Shown here in pieces: positions 1-8,381 of a DNA stretch of 64,000 nt. Source of the stretch: [Leptolyngbya] sp. JSC-1 (GTDB lineage Bacteria > Cyanobacteriota > Cyanobacteriia > Elainellales > Elainellaceae); assembly GCA_000733415.1 (NCBI GenBank), contig KL662191.1, positions 1,501,605 to 1,565,604 on the forward strand. Direction: 5' to 3'. Every line of letters starts with the position of its first letter. The stretch's first letter is position 1. Below the pieces are notes generated by a model. It made no database searches and was not told the origin of the DNA. It was given only the letters and a program-made list of their open reading frames with translations. Both the position numbers and the translations under genes were made by a program.

Positions 1-189
1 TTGTTTCGGACTCAAAGTGGGTCTAGACTTGACTTGAACATCTCCGGTTTCTGCCTTGCGTTGAAACCATAAGTTGATGGTGTTGCGACTGATGTTGAAT
101 ACCTCGCTGGCTTCGCTTTTTTTCATGCCATCTAACTCAATGGCTTGCATCACCTTCTGGCGTAAGTCGTAACTGTAAGCTTTTGCCAT
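1..189 (-). CDS. IS630-type transposase, N-terminal part (cut by window edge)
   Basis: Translation from the ATG at 189 begins MAKAYSYDLRQKVMQAIELD and continues through a helix-turn-helix (KKSEASEVFNISRNTINLWF) to the window edge, 63 codons. This N-terminal HTH pattern is typical of IS630-family transposases, which bind the element ends before DDE-catalysed TA-targeted transposition. The catalytic domain lies outside the window, so it cannot be judged whether the gene is intact. The right end of the element should lie between about 190 and 252, just before a phospholipase D-like gene that lacks its N-terminus. I see a TATA at 248-251 that would suit a TA target, but I did not confirm an inverted repeat because the other end is outside the window. 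Confidence 0.75.
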   Translation of the reverse strand, partial: MAKAYSYDLRQKVMQAIELDGMKKSEASEVFNISRNTINLWFQRKAETGDVQVKSRPTLSPKQ

Positions 190-251
190 CACAGATTGCC
201 CAAACCACTACTAGTCTTAGTCTACGTCCTAACTGAACTGGCGACAGCTAT

Positions 252-1096
252 AAAATCCCCCTCAAATCTCCCTCAAGTGCGTAACTCGTTGGCGACCAGA
301 GGAAGTCTTAGCTGGTGTAAGTGATCTAGAAGTTTGGACAATACTTGAGGAGCGTCCCGACGCTTCACTTTGGCTAAGACCTGATTTACACGCTAAATAT
401 TACCGTGCTGACCAAAAGTGCCTGGTTGGATCAGCCAATCTTACATCTACAGCCCTGGGTTGGATCAGGCAGATTAACTTGGAGCTTTTAGTTCCTCTGC
501 CTGCGAACAATGCTCAACTATTAGATTTTGAAAAGGAGTTGTTTGCTAGCTCAGTCCAAGTTGACCAAGCCATCTTTGCCCAAATGCAGTTAGCTGTTCA
601 ATTATTAGGGGAGCAATGTCCCCAAATTCTCCCTCTTGAGGCTTCCCCTCAGTTAGAGTTTGGAGAAGAATCTCAGGAAGCGATCGCTACTGACGCTTGG
701 CTTCCAACCCTACGAAATCCTGAAGATCTATACCTTGCCTACAGGGGGTGTTCAGAGGAACTCAGTACAGCCAGTCGGGAGGCAGCTTTGCTGGATTTAG
801 ATGTATTCCCAATGCCACCAGATTTGCCTAAAGCTGCTTTTCAAGTATATGTAGGTTCCCTGCTCCTTCAGAAACCAATCGTCCGTCAAGTAGATTTACT
901 GCTTTCAACTCCTCAAAGATTTGGAGCTGTAACAGATTTATTATCCTCCTTGGCTTGCAGCCAATCTCCAAACTTTGATGCTGATCGTGATTGGCAAACC
1001 CTAATGCGTTGGTTACGTTATTTCCTTCCAAATCGCTATACTTTGTCAGTACCTAATCATTCCGAGGTTTTCGGCAGAGTCAAAAGCGATTTCTAA
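252..1096 (+). pseudogene. Phospholipase D-like (HKD) protein, 5'-truncated
   Basis: The open frame starts right after a stop at 251 and runs to 1096. It contains one HKD motif: His at 389, Lys at 395, Asp at 410, followed by GSANLT, the signature of PLD-family nucleases and phosphodiesterases. These enzymes normally need two HKD motifs, from one chain or a dimer. The frame has no ATG before the motif; a TTG at 479 lies after it, so a protein started there would lack the catalytic site. I infer that the 5' part was removed by insertion of the IS630-type element next to it. About 195 residues follow the motif, more than I would expect for DISARM DrmC. The stop is 2 nt from the downstream desulfurase, so the two were probably co-transcribed. 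PLD nucleases occur in defence systems (DrmC, DpdK), but which one this belonged to cannot be told. Confidence 0.7.
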
Positions 1097-1098
1097 AA

Positions 1099-2265
1099 AT
1101 GGGGAAAAGCCTTCCACAGACCCAAATCTACCTCGATTACCACGCTACAACTCCGGTTGATCCCAGAGTTGCTCAGAAGGTGCTGCACTACATGACTGAA
1201 GAGTTTGGAAATGCTAGCAGCACGGATCATGAATGGGGCGATCGCGCTGAAACCGCCATCAAGCAAGCTGCTAAACAAGTTGCAGACCTCATCGGAGCCT
1301 CACCGAGGGAAATTGTTTGGACATCCGGTGCAACTGAGAGCATCAATCTGGCAATTCAGGGGAGTCTAACCCCTAACCCAACGAAACCCCATCGCATTGG
1401 CTTAATGCCGATCGAACACAAAGCCGTCCTCGATACCTGTCGCGCTTTAAAGAAGAGGGGTTGGGCTGAATTGATTTATCTCCAAGTAGATTCCAAAGGC
1501 AGGCTTGACCTGGAACATTTGGAACAAGTCTGCGCTGAAGGGATGTCCTTGCTCTGCGTTATGGCAGCTAATAACGAAATTGGCAACATCTACCCTATTC
1601 AGAAAATTGGGCGGATTGCTCAATACTACGGCATTCCATTTCTATGTGACGGCTCCCAGGCGGTCGGCAAGCTTCCCGTTCAATTTGAGGAGTGGGGCAT
1701 TACCTACCTAGCAATCTCTGCCCACAAATTCTATGGACCCAAGGGGGTTGGGGCACTAGCTGTTCGTAAAGGCTATGACTTGGAGCCACTTATTTTTGGT
1801 GGTGGTCATCAGCGAGGAATGCGATCGGGCACTCTCAACGTTCCAGGAATTGTAGGACTAGGAGAAGCCTGTCGATTGCGATCGCTGGAGATGGAAGAAG
1901 ATGAACGGGCGATCGCTACTAGACGAGATAGATTGCAGAAGATGCTCTTAGAGAAAATCTCCGACCTTATTATTAATGGGGATTCTGAGGAACGACTAGC
2001 CGGAAATCTTCACATCTCGATCCCAGATGTTCCTAACAGTGCTGTGATTGCTAGAATTCGTCACAAACTTGCGATCTCAACAGGTTCAGCTTGCTCATCG
2101 GGGGTTGAAGCACCTTCTCATGTTCTGCAAGCACTGTCCTTGCCAGAAGAGATAGTTGATGGTTCGCTTCGTATTGGGCTAGGAAAATTTACTACTGAAG
2201 AAGAAATCAATGCTGCAGCAGAGATTCTTGTAGAAGCTGTTACCAAGATTCAACAGTTGTCTTAA
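1099..2265 (+). CDS. Cysteine desulfurase (IscS/NifS/DndA family)
   Basis: A 388-residue PLP enzyme that would remove sulfur from cysteine, giving alanine and an enzyme persulfide. The start is YLDYHATTPVD; the PLP lysine is Lys210 in ISAHKFYGPKG; the aspartate and Gln of the cofactor pocket are in CDGSQAVGK; the persulfide cysteine is Cys332 in STGSACSSGVE. Length and motifs are full. It follows the truncated PLD-like gene by 2 nt. A desulfurase paired with a nuclease-like gene rather than with iscU or suf genes suggests a specialised role such as DNA or tRNA sulfur modification (DndA is one precedent), but no dndBCDE genes are visible. It could equally be a housekeeping IscS-type enzyme in an unusual place. 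Confidence 0.9.
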   Translation: MGKSLPQTQIYLDYHATTPVDPRVAQKVLHYMTEEFGNASSTDHEWGDRAETAIKQAAKQVADLIGASPREIVWTSGATESINLAIQGSLTPNPTKPHRIGLMPIEHKAVLDTCRALKKRGWAELIYLQVDSKGRLDLEHLEQVCAEGMSLLCVMAANNEIGNIYPIQKIGRIAQYYGIPFLCDGSQAVGKLPVQFEEWGITYLAISAHKFYGPKGVGALAVRKGYDLEPLIFGGGHQRGMRSGTLNVPGIVGLGEACRLRSLEMEEDERAIATRRDRLQKMLLEKISDLIINGDSEERLAGNLHISIPDVPNSAVIARIRHKLAISTGSACSSGVEAPSHVLQALSLPEEIVDGSLRIGLGKFTTEEEINAAAEILVEAVTKIQQLS

Positions 2266-2658
2266 GCCAAACCTTTAAGACTAGGAAACTAAACACCCTA
2301 AACTCCAATGTTTGCTGGCCTAGCAGTGACTACTTGGATCTACTAAAGCTTCTATAAGCTCATCTTATAGAAGACTTCTCGAACCTAAAAATAAGAATTA
2401 ATTTTGTTATTTATTGCTTAATATAAGTAAGAATAATGCTTTGCTCGAATTATCGGTAATACACCTCAAAATCTTAATTAAACTTAATATTTTACGGCGG
2501 AACTGGTATGCTTCCATTTTGGGATTTCGGAAAAGTTATGCTTCTTCTAGTGGTAAAAGGGCTGAATTGGAGGAGCGAAGGAATCAGAGTTTCAGAGTTT
2601 GTAGCGGAAAAGTTATTGTTCTTGCGGCGGAAAAGTTATCGTTCAACCGACACTAAGA
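2266..2658. other. Gene-free AT-rich stretch with short repeats
   Basis: No convincing gene. The 11-mer GGAAAAGTTAT occurs three times, at 2529-2539, 2606-2616 and 2629-2639. The stretch lies just downstream of the 3' end of tRNA-Thr, a usual place for integrase attachment sites; no integrase is visible. Confidence 0.5.
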
Positions 2659-2731
2659 AGCTGGTGACAGGATTCGAACCTGCGACCGGCTGATTACAAA
2701 TCAGCTGCTCTACCAACTGAGCTACACCAGC
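2659..2731 (-). tRNA. trnT-UGU: tRNA-Thr (UGU)
   Basis: Read on the minus strand the sequence folds as a 73-nt cloverleaf: acceptor GCTGGTG pairs with CACCAGC, D-arm GCTC..GAGC, anticodon stem CTGAT/ATCAG with loop TTTGTAA (anticodon TGT), and T-arm with GGTTCGAATCC. The discriminator base is T. CCA is not encoded (CTT follows). The anticodon UGU reads ACA, threonine. Confidence 0.95.
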
Positions 2732-2975
2732 AGAGGCTGTACGGCACTCAGTGTACGGTAAATCTGTTGAAGGTTAAAGATTTGCGGTACCTTTGCAGTA
2801 CAGTTTCAAATTGTAACCTACAACCGATTGTGTTTACAAGAGTCTCAAGCAAACCCCAGCAATTCTCAGTATAGGAATTCAACTGGTGATTAGGCGGAAT
2901 TTCCAGTCCAAACCCTCAAGCATAAAGGTGAACAGCTGATCCCCACTGTCGAGGTCCAGGTAACGGGTAAAGCAG

Positions 2976-3956
2976 CTATGGCGTTGGCTTCAGCACACCA
3001 TTGGCATCGCGCCGCAGGGGATGAGGCTGTTTTGGCAGAGGTGCGCCCGGTGCTTCCAAGACAGAGACGCCGTACTGCCAGTCAGGCGGACAAATTGCGA
3101 TATAGCGAGCATAGCCGCCGGTACCGCCCTCTGGTTTGGCAAAACCAATCGACACTAGTGCACCTGCTTCTGGGACTTGATCCAGATTAGCCACGCCTTC
3201 GGCTTGGGTGTAGTGATTGTGCAGCAACCAAGCTTCGCCTTCCAGGTTGGGCGTGGTGTCTGTATCGAGCGGCTCGTGGCCGTGAAATAAAATCTGGCGT
3301 TCCAGGTGCAAAAATTGCAGCGCATCTAGCTTTACGCCTGGAAACGGTTTTTGGTTAAATCGAGCGGTTTCCGTGAACCACTTTTTGTGCCAATCCGAGC
3401 GAATCATGACCACAGCGCCCTCTGGAATCGTGCCGTGTTTCGCTTCCCAGGCTTTGATGTCGTCAACGGTGGCGTGGTAGCCTGGATCTTGCGCTACTTT
3501 TTCGTGAATGTCGATCACTACGAGTGGTCGCACTGCGAAAGTAGCGGGCAAATCGCTGATCGTCGCGCCGTATTCCTCCCAATGGGCCGGTGGGTCAAGT
3601 TGGGTACCGTACTGGTCTGTAGGCAGCTCGTAGGCTGTGGCGATGAAGCCGTGGGTACCGTAGGTGTATTCTTCGCCGACTTTGACATAGTCCGGAATTT
3701 CGGCTCCGGCCACTGCAGACTTGAATGTGGCTTTGCCAAAGCCTTGCCAGACGGGAATCGTAGGACTAAACGCGTGGGTCAAGTCTACGTATTTAGCTGA
3801 CTTCAAGCTTGTTTCATAGACCTGCCAGAGAGCGTTACTCTGACTTTTGGCTGGATGAATTGTAAGCGAAAGTAGAAACGTTAGAGCAGCAATGGTAGCG
3901 GCGATCGGCACAAACCAGCGTCTAAACATGGGCGAAATACCTGATTTATGGGTCAA
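2976..3956 (-). CDS. Exported cyclase-family (kynurenine formamidase-like) protein
   Basis: 326 residues (317 if started at the in-frame ATG at 3929). The N-terminus has a basic MFRRW stretch, a hydrophobic segment of about 18 residues and an AKSQS cleavage-like region, so it is probably exported to the periplasm. The rest matches the metal-dependent cyclase/formamidase fold: VDLTHAFSPTIPVW near the mature N-terminus and YGTQLDPPAHW, the equivalent of the HxGTHxDxPxH metal motif, plus a later HEPLDTD. The histidine after GT is a glutamine here, so metal ligation may differ from KynB. The substrate is unknown; 'cyclase family' is as far as the sequence goes. It shares orientation with the FAD oxidase upstream (48 bp gap), so the two may be co-expressed. 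Confidence 0.8.
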   Translation of the reverse strand: MTHKSGISPMFRRWFVPIAATIAALTFLLSLTIHPAKSQSNALWQVYETSLKSAKYVDLTHAFSPTIPVWQGFGKATFKSAVAGAEIPDYVKVGEEYTYGTHGFIATAYELPTDQYGTQLDPPAHWEEYGATISDLPATFAVRPLVVIDIHEKVAQDPGYHATVDDIKAWEAKHGTIPEGAVVMIRSDWHKKWFTETARFNQKPFPGVKLDALQFLHLERQILFHGHEPLDTDTTPNLEGEAWLLHNHYTQAEGVANLDQVPEAGALVSIGFAKPEGGTGGYARYIAICPPDWQYGVSVLEAPGAPLPKQPHPLRRDANGVLKPTP

Positions 3957-4004
3957 TCTATGGATTGAGGAATTATAGCAGGACTAAAATAGGAGACAGA
4001 AGTT

Positions 4005-5372
4005 CTAGTTAGTAGATTGGCGCTGGTCCCAGGCTTTCATTTTGCCGGGGTTGAGTAGGCCGTGGGGATCGACCATTTGTTTGAACTCTAACTGAACTGG
4101 ATCAATCGTTTTGCGTCCGCCGTCTTCCAGAATGTAGGTGTGGGGATTGGCGATAAATGCACCGTTGTCTTCGTGGTATTTGATAATTTCCTGTAACCGT
4201 TCTGGTGTGGTATAGCGAACGATTTGTAGTGCTGCCGGTATTGCAGTGCCGTTGACGCGCAAATATTCTAGATGCATCATCACCTCATCTCCGAAATGAT
4301 GATACATATGTTCAACCAGCTTGAGTTCCTTGTCGGGCGGAAACAGGGTTTGCAGATAAGTGAGGTTTGGATCGACGCTACGGGCATGGAGTGTGGTGTG
4401 GTTCCAGGTGTATTCGTAGATGGCGGTGCCTTTGCTGGCTTCCTGGGCTGTTTTCTGGTAAACCACGGTGCCATTAAATTCTTTCACGAGTTCCTGAAAT
4501 AGCTCCAGGCAGGATTCGGCGATCATCAGCAAGGCACAGTGACTATCGGACGGAATCACTGTGCGGAAGGCGGCGAAATAGTTAGGAATAGGTGCAGCGC
4601 AAATGCAGATTAGTTTTTTGATTAGGCCATCGGAATCGCCGAGCACCTGACCAAACCGAGCGGCGGTCATGAAATCGGGGAAGGTGACAATCAGCTCCGC
4701 CCAGGGATAGGCCGGACCGAGGGGAATTTCTAGTTCGGTAATGATGCCGTTGGTGCCGTAGGCGTGATTCACCTTTTGCACATCGTCGCTCCGTAGCTCG
4801 ATCACCCGCGGTTGGTCTTCCATCGTCACGACGCGCACTGCATGTAGATTGCCCCGATCACGCAACTGACCGTAGGTAATTGACCCCATGCCGCCACTGC
4901 CGCCGCCAATGAATCCACCAATCGTAGCTGTGCGATAGGTAGAAGGAGCCATGCGAATTTCCCAGCCGGTTTCGCGAGTTTGTTTATCAATCGCGGCTAG
5001 TTTGGCTCCCGGTTCTACACAGGCTGCTCCGGGTTTGATCCACTTGACGGCCTGCATCTTGCCCATATCCAAAATCACGCCGCCCTGAAGCGGAATACAC
5101 TGGCCGTAGTTGCCGGTTCCGGCTCCGCGCACCGTCAGAGGCACCTTGTATCGAACGCAAACTTCTGCTACTTGCAGCACTTCTGCTTCGCTGGCAGGGC
5201 GCACTACGATGTCGCCCACCTTATCGGCCAACAGGGATTGCAAGATTGGACTGTAGGAATAGTAATCCTTAGACAGTTTTGCTACCTGTCCCGGCTCGCG
5301 GATCACTTCGATGCCATTCAGGGCGGCGACAAAGTTGTCCCAGTTGGTCGATTGCGTTGCGGCTACAGTCAT
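4005..5372 (-). CDS. FAD-binding oxidoreductase (GlcD / PCMH type)
   Basis: 455 residues with the PCMH-type FAD-binding fold of flavin oxidases and dehydrogenases such as GlcD and D-lactate dehydrogenase. Visible marks are VRPASEAEVLQVAEVCVRY near residue 55, the pyrophosphate-binding VRGAGTGNYGQCIPLQGGVI, and a glycine-rich GGFIGGGSGGMGSI segment; LLNPGKMKAWD near the C-terminus is the usual end of the cap domain. These proteins oxidise 2-hydroxy acids or related alcohols. The substrate cannot be read from the sequence. It probably forms a two-gene unit with the secreted cyclase-family gene downstream. Confidence 0.85.
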   Translation of the reverse strand: MTVAATQSTNWDNFVAALNGIEVIREPGQVAKLSKDYYSYSPILQSLLADKVGDIVVRPASEAEVLQVAEVCVRYKVPLTVRGAGTGNYGQCIPLQGGVILDMGKMQAVKWIKPGAACVEPGAKLAAIDKQTRETGWEIRMAPSTYRTATIGGFIGGGSGGMGSITYGQLRDRGNLHAVRVVTMEDQPRVIELRSDDVQKVNHAYGTNGIITELEIPLGPAYPWAELIVTFPDFMTAARFGQVLGDSDGLIKKLICICAAPIPNYFAAFRTVIPSDSHCALLMIAESCLELFQELVKEFNGTVVYQKTAQEASKGTAIYEYTWNHTTLHARSVDPNLTYLQTLFPPDKELKLVEHMYHHFGDEVMMHLEYLRVNGTAIPAALQIVRYTTPERLQEIIKYHEDNGAFIANPHTYILEDGGRKTIDPVQLEFKQMVDPHGLLNPGKMKAWDQRQSTN

Positions 5373-5493
5373 CCCTTGCTCTCCATGCGTTATATCCAGT
5401 GGGGACAGTCTAACAAACCCCTACTTTTTACTCTACCGAGCCGGAAGGAATTTTTTTCGCATTGAGACGCGATCTAGCTGGGCAACGCATGGG

Positions 5494-6375
5494 CTATGTG
5501 GAACTGGCATCACCTCCATCTTGCCTCAAGCCTTCTATTTGCTGCACAGAGAGCTGTAAGGCGTCTGCAACTTGCTCAACGGTTAATCCCAGCGCCAGTA
5601 AGCGTGGTACTGCTAATCGTCTAGCCTGTTCGGCTTGGTCTCTAGCCTGTTCGGCTTGGTCTCTAGCCTGTTCAGCTTCCTCTTTGGCGAGTTCGGCCTG
5701 TTCTTTGGCGAGTTCCGCGAGTGCTCTAGCCTGTCGGGCTTCTTTGTAGTTGGGCAGTTTTTCGCCGGTGTTTGGGTCGAAAAAGCGCAGCTCACGTTGG
5801 ATTGCATGGCCGTTGTCAAAATTGAACAGCAGCGAGAATTCGGATTCGATTAACCACAGCTCTAGCCCTAACACTTGGCTGGGAATGCAGAGTAGTGCAT
5901 CGGGACGGGTTTCTGCCGGAATTGGCTGATACTGGCCTTCCACTAGTCGAAAGCCTTTGAGCTGAGGCTGGAGATAGTCTCCGGTTGGGTCGTATTGAAA
6001 ATATTCCTGCACGCCAAGCTGGGCATAGAGCGATGGCTTGTCTCGTTCGTCTTCAGTTCTTGTTGTTTTGGAAGTAATTTCCATGACAAAATCAGGCAGC
6101 TTGTTGTTCTCTTTCCAGGCTTGGTAGCTGCGCCGCTTGCGTTTACTGGCACCAAACACCACAAACACATCCGGAGAAACCACTGCCTTTGGATCGCCCT
6201 GCCGGTAGTAAACAAATAGATTGCCTGAGACGTAGACGTTTTCGCGGCTCTGAAAATAAAGATCTAGCGCTTCTACGCAATACACTAGATAATCGCGGGT
6301 TGGATCACTTTCCGTCATGGGTTTGCCATCAGACTCTGGATATTCAATTAGGTCAAGCTGTTGATCGGTGGTCAT
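5494..6375 (-). CDS. Uma2 family (DUF820) endonuclease-like protein, with coiled-coil tail
   Basis: Start taken at the ATG at 6375 (MTTDQQLDLIEYP), preceded by AGGAGGG; a TTG at 6396 is the upstream alternative. The protein has the PD-(D/E)xK-like core of the cyanobacterial Uma2 family: VSGNLFVYYRQGD, SPDVFVVFG, PDFVMEITSK. The function of the family is not established; it is expanded in cyanobacteria. The C-terminal third is a charged coiled coil made by a nearly exact 21-bp repeat (units reading EQARDQA) at about 5611-5690. It is divergent to bioF. Confidence 0.85.
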   Translation of the reverse strand: MTTDQQLDLIEYPESDGKPMTESDPTRDYLVYCVEALDLYFQSRENVYVSGNLFVYYRQGDPKAVVSPDVFVVFGASKRKRRSYQAWKENNKLPDFVMEITSKTTRTEDERDKPSLYAQLGVQEYFQYDPTGDYLQPQLKGFRLVEGQYQPIPAETRPDALLCIPSQVLGLELWLIESEFSLLFNFDNGHAIQRELRFFDPNTGEKLPNYKEARQARALAELAKEQAELAKEEAEQARDQAEQARDQAEQARRLAVPRLLALGLTVEQVADALQLSVQQIEGLRQDGGDASST

Positions 6376-6430
6376 AACCGCTATCCCTCCTAGCAAATGG
6401 ATTGGGATGATTTTCTAGTATGGTGCAAGT

Positions 6431-7603
6431 ATGGTGCAAAACGACAAATTCACTTTTATTGAGTCAGCGCTAACCGAGAGGGTGCAAAGCCAACGCTTGC
6501 GATCGCTCCAACCGCTCCAGCCGATTGATGCGGTGCATGTGGCTCGCTCTGGTCAGGTGTTGCTCAACTTTAGCTCAAATGACTACTTGGGGTTATCGAA
6601 GCATCCAACTCTGATTGCGGCAGCTCAGCAGTATACGGAACAGTACGGCACTGGGGCAACCGCATCTCGACTGGTGAGTGGCACCTACGAGATTCACCAA
6701 AACCTAGAGGAAAAGCTGGCGCTGGCCTGTGGACGGGAAGCAGCATTGCTATTCAACTCCGGCTTTCAGGCCAACTCAACAATTTTGGCGGCGCTCTTGG
6801 ATCGGCAATCCTTGGTGCTGTGTGATCGGTATGCGCACAATAGTTTGCTACAGGGAATTCTTGCCAGCGGTGCCCGGTTTAAGCGCTATGCTCACAATGA
6901 TTTACATCAATTAGAAGCCGCGCTGCAGCAAGCTCAACAAAACTACAGCCGCATTTTGATCGTCACCGAAACGGTGTTTAGTATGGACGGAGATTGCAGC
7001 GATCTAGATGGGCTGATTGATTTGGCCGAGCGCTATGACGCGATCTTGTATCTCGATGATGCCCATGCTGTCGGGGTTCTGGGTCAAGCTGGTATGGGGT
7101 TAGCAGCCCATCGGGCGGGTGTGGATCTGGTAATCGGCACCTTTGGCAAAGCGTTTGGGGCGTTTGGGGCGTTTGTCACCTGTTCGAGAAAACTGTGTGA
7201 TTATTTGATCAACTGCTGTCCTGGTTTCATCTATACTACAGCCTTACCACCAGCGGTGATTGGAGCGATCGAAGCGGCCCTACTTTTGATGCCAACCCTA
7301 GAGTCAGAGCGGCAATTTCTGAGGCAGCAATCGAACCGTTTGAGGACCGAGTTGCAAGCGTTGGGCTATGATACGGGCACATCCAGCTCGCAGATTATTC
7401 CAGTCCTATTAGGTACAGAGGAGAAAACGCTGTCTCTATCGCGCTGGCTAGATAAGCAGGGAATTTTAGCAACTGCGATTCGCCCTCCAACGGTGGCTGT
7501 AGGCACGGCACGGATTCGATTAGCGCTATCAAGCTGTCATACACCAGAGCATCTAGATAGCTTGGTTGCAGCGATTTGCATCTGGGACAATATTAATCAT
7601 TGA
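6431..7603 (+). CDS. bioF: 8-amino-7-oxononanoate synthase
   Basis: 390 residues, the normal length for BioF, the PLP enzyme that condenses pimeloyl-ACP (or CoA) with L-alanine in biotin synthesis. Visible signatures are LNFSSNDYLGLSKHP, GTGATASRLVSGTYEIHQNLE, the aspartate region YLDDAHAVGVLG, and the PLP-lysine segment GTFGKAFGAFGAF. The start lies in a near-duplicated ATGGTGCAA sequence; the ATG at 6431 is the in-frame one. It heads a short operon with an esterase candidate and bioC, which together would make and use the pimeloyl chain. Confidence 0.95.
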   Translation: MVQNDKFTFIESALTERVQSQRLRSLQPLQPIDAVHVARSGQVLLNFSSNDYLGLSKHPTLIAAAQQYTEQYGTGATASRLVSGTYEIHQNLEEKLALACGREAALLFNSGFQANSTILAALLDRQSLVLCDRYAHNSLLQGILASGARFKRYAHNDLHQLEAALQQAQQNYSRILIVTETVFSMDGDCSDLDGLIDLAERYDAILYLDDAHAVGVLGQAGMGLAAHRAGVDLVIGTFGKAFGAFGAFVTCSRKLCDYLINCCPGFIYTTALPPAVIGAIEAALLLMPTLESERQFLRQQSNRLRTELQALGYDTGTSSSQIIPVLLGTEEKTLSLSRWLDKQGILATAIRPPTVAVGTARIRLALSSCHTPEHLDSLVAAICIWDNINH

Positions 7604-7646
7604 TTATATAGATAATTTTATTTAGGTTTGCTTAGATTTCTGGTAC

Positions 7647-8381
7647 ATGATGATTCATAGTGATTGTTCTTTCTACAGAGCCGAGGTCCTTGCCTATCAC
7701 GGATGGGGCTTTGATCATTCCTGTTGGCAAGGGTGGCAAACATGGTTAGAGGAACAGGCTTGTTGTTTGAAAGCTGCGGATCGAGGATATTTTGGCGCTA
7801 GCAAATTAGTGAATTTTACAAGTGATATCAAAATCCTCTTTGTTCACTCCTATGGATTGCACTGGTGTCCGGTAGAGCAGCTTCAGGCAGATGTTTTGGT
7901 TATTTTCAGTAGCTTTTGTGCGTTCCATCCAGAGCAGCCACCTAGTCTGAAAAAGCGCTCGCAAACGATGATACAGCAAATGCTCGGTCAACTTTCCTCT
8001 GACGAAGCAAGTCATTCAACGCGTGATCCCCGGCTGATGTTGCAAAAATTTCAGACCAGAAGTTATCATCCAGTTGCATGGCACGGCCCGATACCAGAAT
8101 TGCTCAATATTGAAAAACTGCGGCAGGATTTGCAGCAGCTCAACAGGGCTGCAATTGATCTAGCCCTCTTACGTTCGGTGCCCCAAGTTGTCATCCTACA
8201 TGGCTCAGCCGATCGTATTGTTTCACCCGCAAAAGGCAAAGCACTGGCCGCGCAGTTGAAATGCCCCTATTTTGAGATCCCAGCCGCCGGACATGCGTTG
8301 CCCTTTACTCATACCGCCCATTGCCAAGCGATTCTCCAAGCGATTCTCCAAGCGATTTTGAATCAGCGTTTGAACCCATGA
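7647..8381 (+). CDS. Alpha/beta hydrolase, likely pimeloyl-ACP methyl ester esterase (BioH/BioG/BioK role)
   Basis: 244 residues between bioF and bioC. Marks of the fold are AYHGWGFDHSCW (the HGWG oxyanion turn seen in BioH and BioG), a nucleophile segment LFVHSYGLHW with Ser in place of the usual GxSxG surroundings, an acid segment HGSADRIVSP and a catalytic His in AAGHALPF. The known role of such proteins in biotin operons is cleavage of the methyl ester that BioC adds. The three classical types differ in sequence and I cannot assign this one; cyanobacterial BioK is a good candidate. A 12-bp unit (CCAAGCGATTCT) repeated almost three times near 8326-8358 encodes QAILQAILQAIL. The stop overlaps the bioC start as ATGA. 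Confidence 0.7.
   Translation: MMIHSDCSFYRAEVLAYHGWGFDHSCWQGWQTWLEEQACCLKAADRGYFGASKLVNFTSDIKILFVHSYGLHWCPVEQLQADVLVIFSSFCAFHPEQPPSLKKRSQTMIQQMLGQLSSDEASHSTRDPRLMLQKFQTRSYHPVAWHGPIPELLNIEKLRQDLQQLNRAAIDLALLRSVPQVVILHGSADRIVSPAKGKALAAQLKCPYFEIPAAGHALPFTHTAHCQAILQAILQAILNQRLNP

Noticed and set aside
1099..2265. Calling the desulfurase dndA
   Set aside because: No dndBCDE genes are present and the motifs do not separate DndA from IscS-type enzymes.
2414..2693. Two short overlapping frames before tRNA-Thr
   Set aside because: They run through short repeats into the tRNA and resemble nothing.
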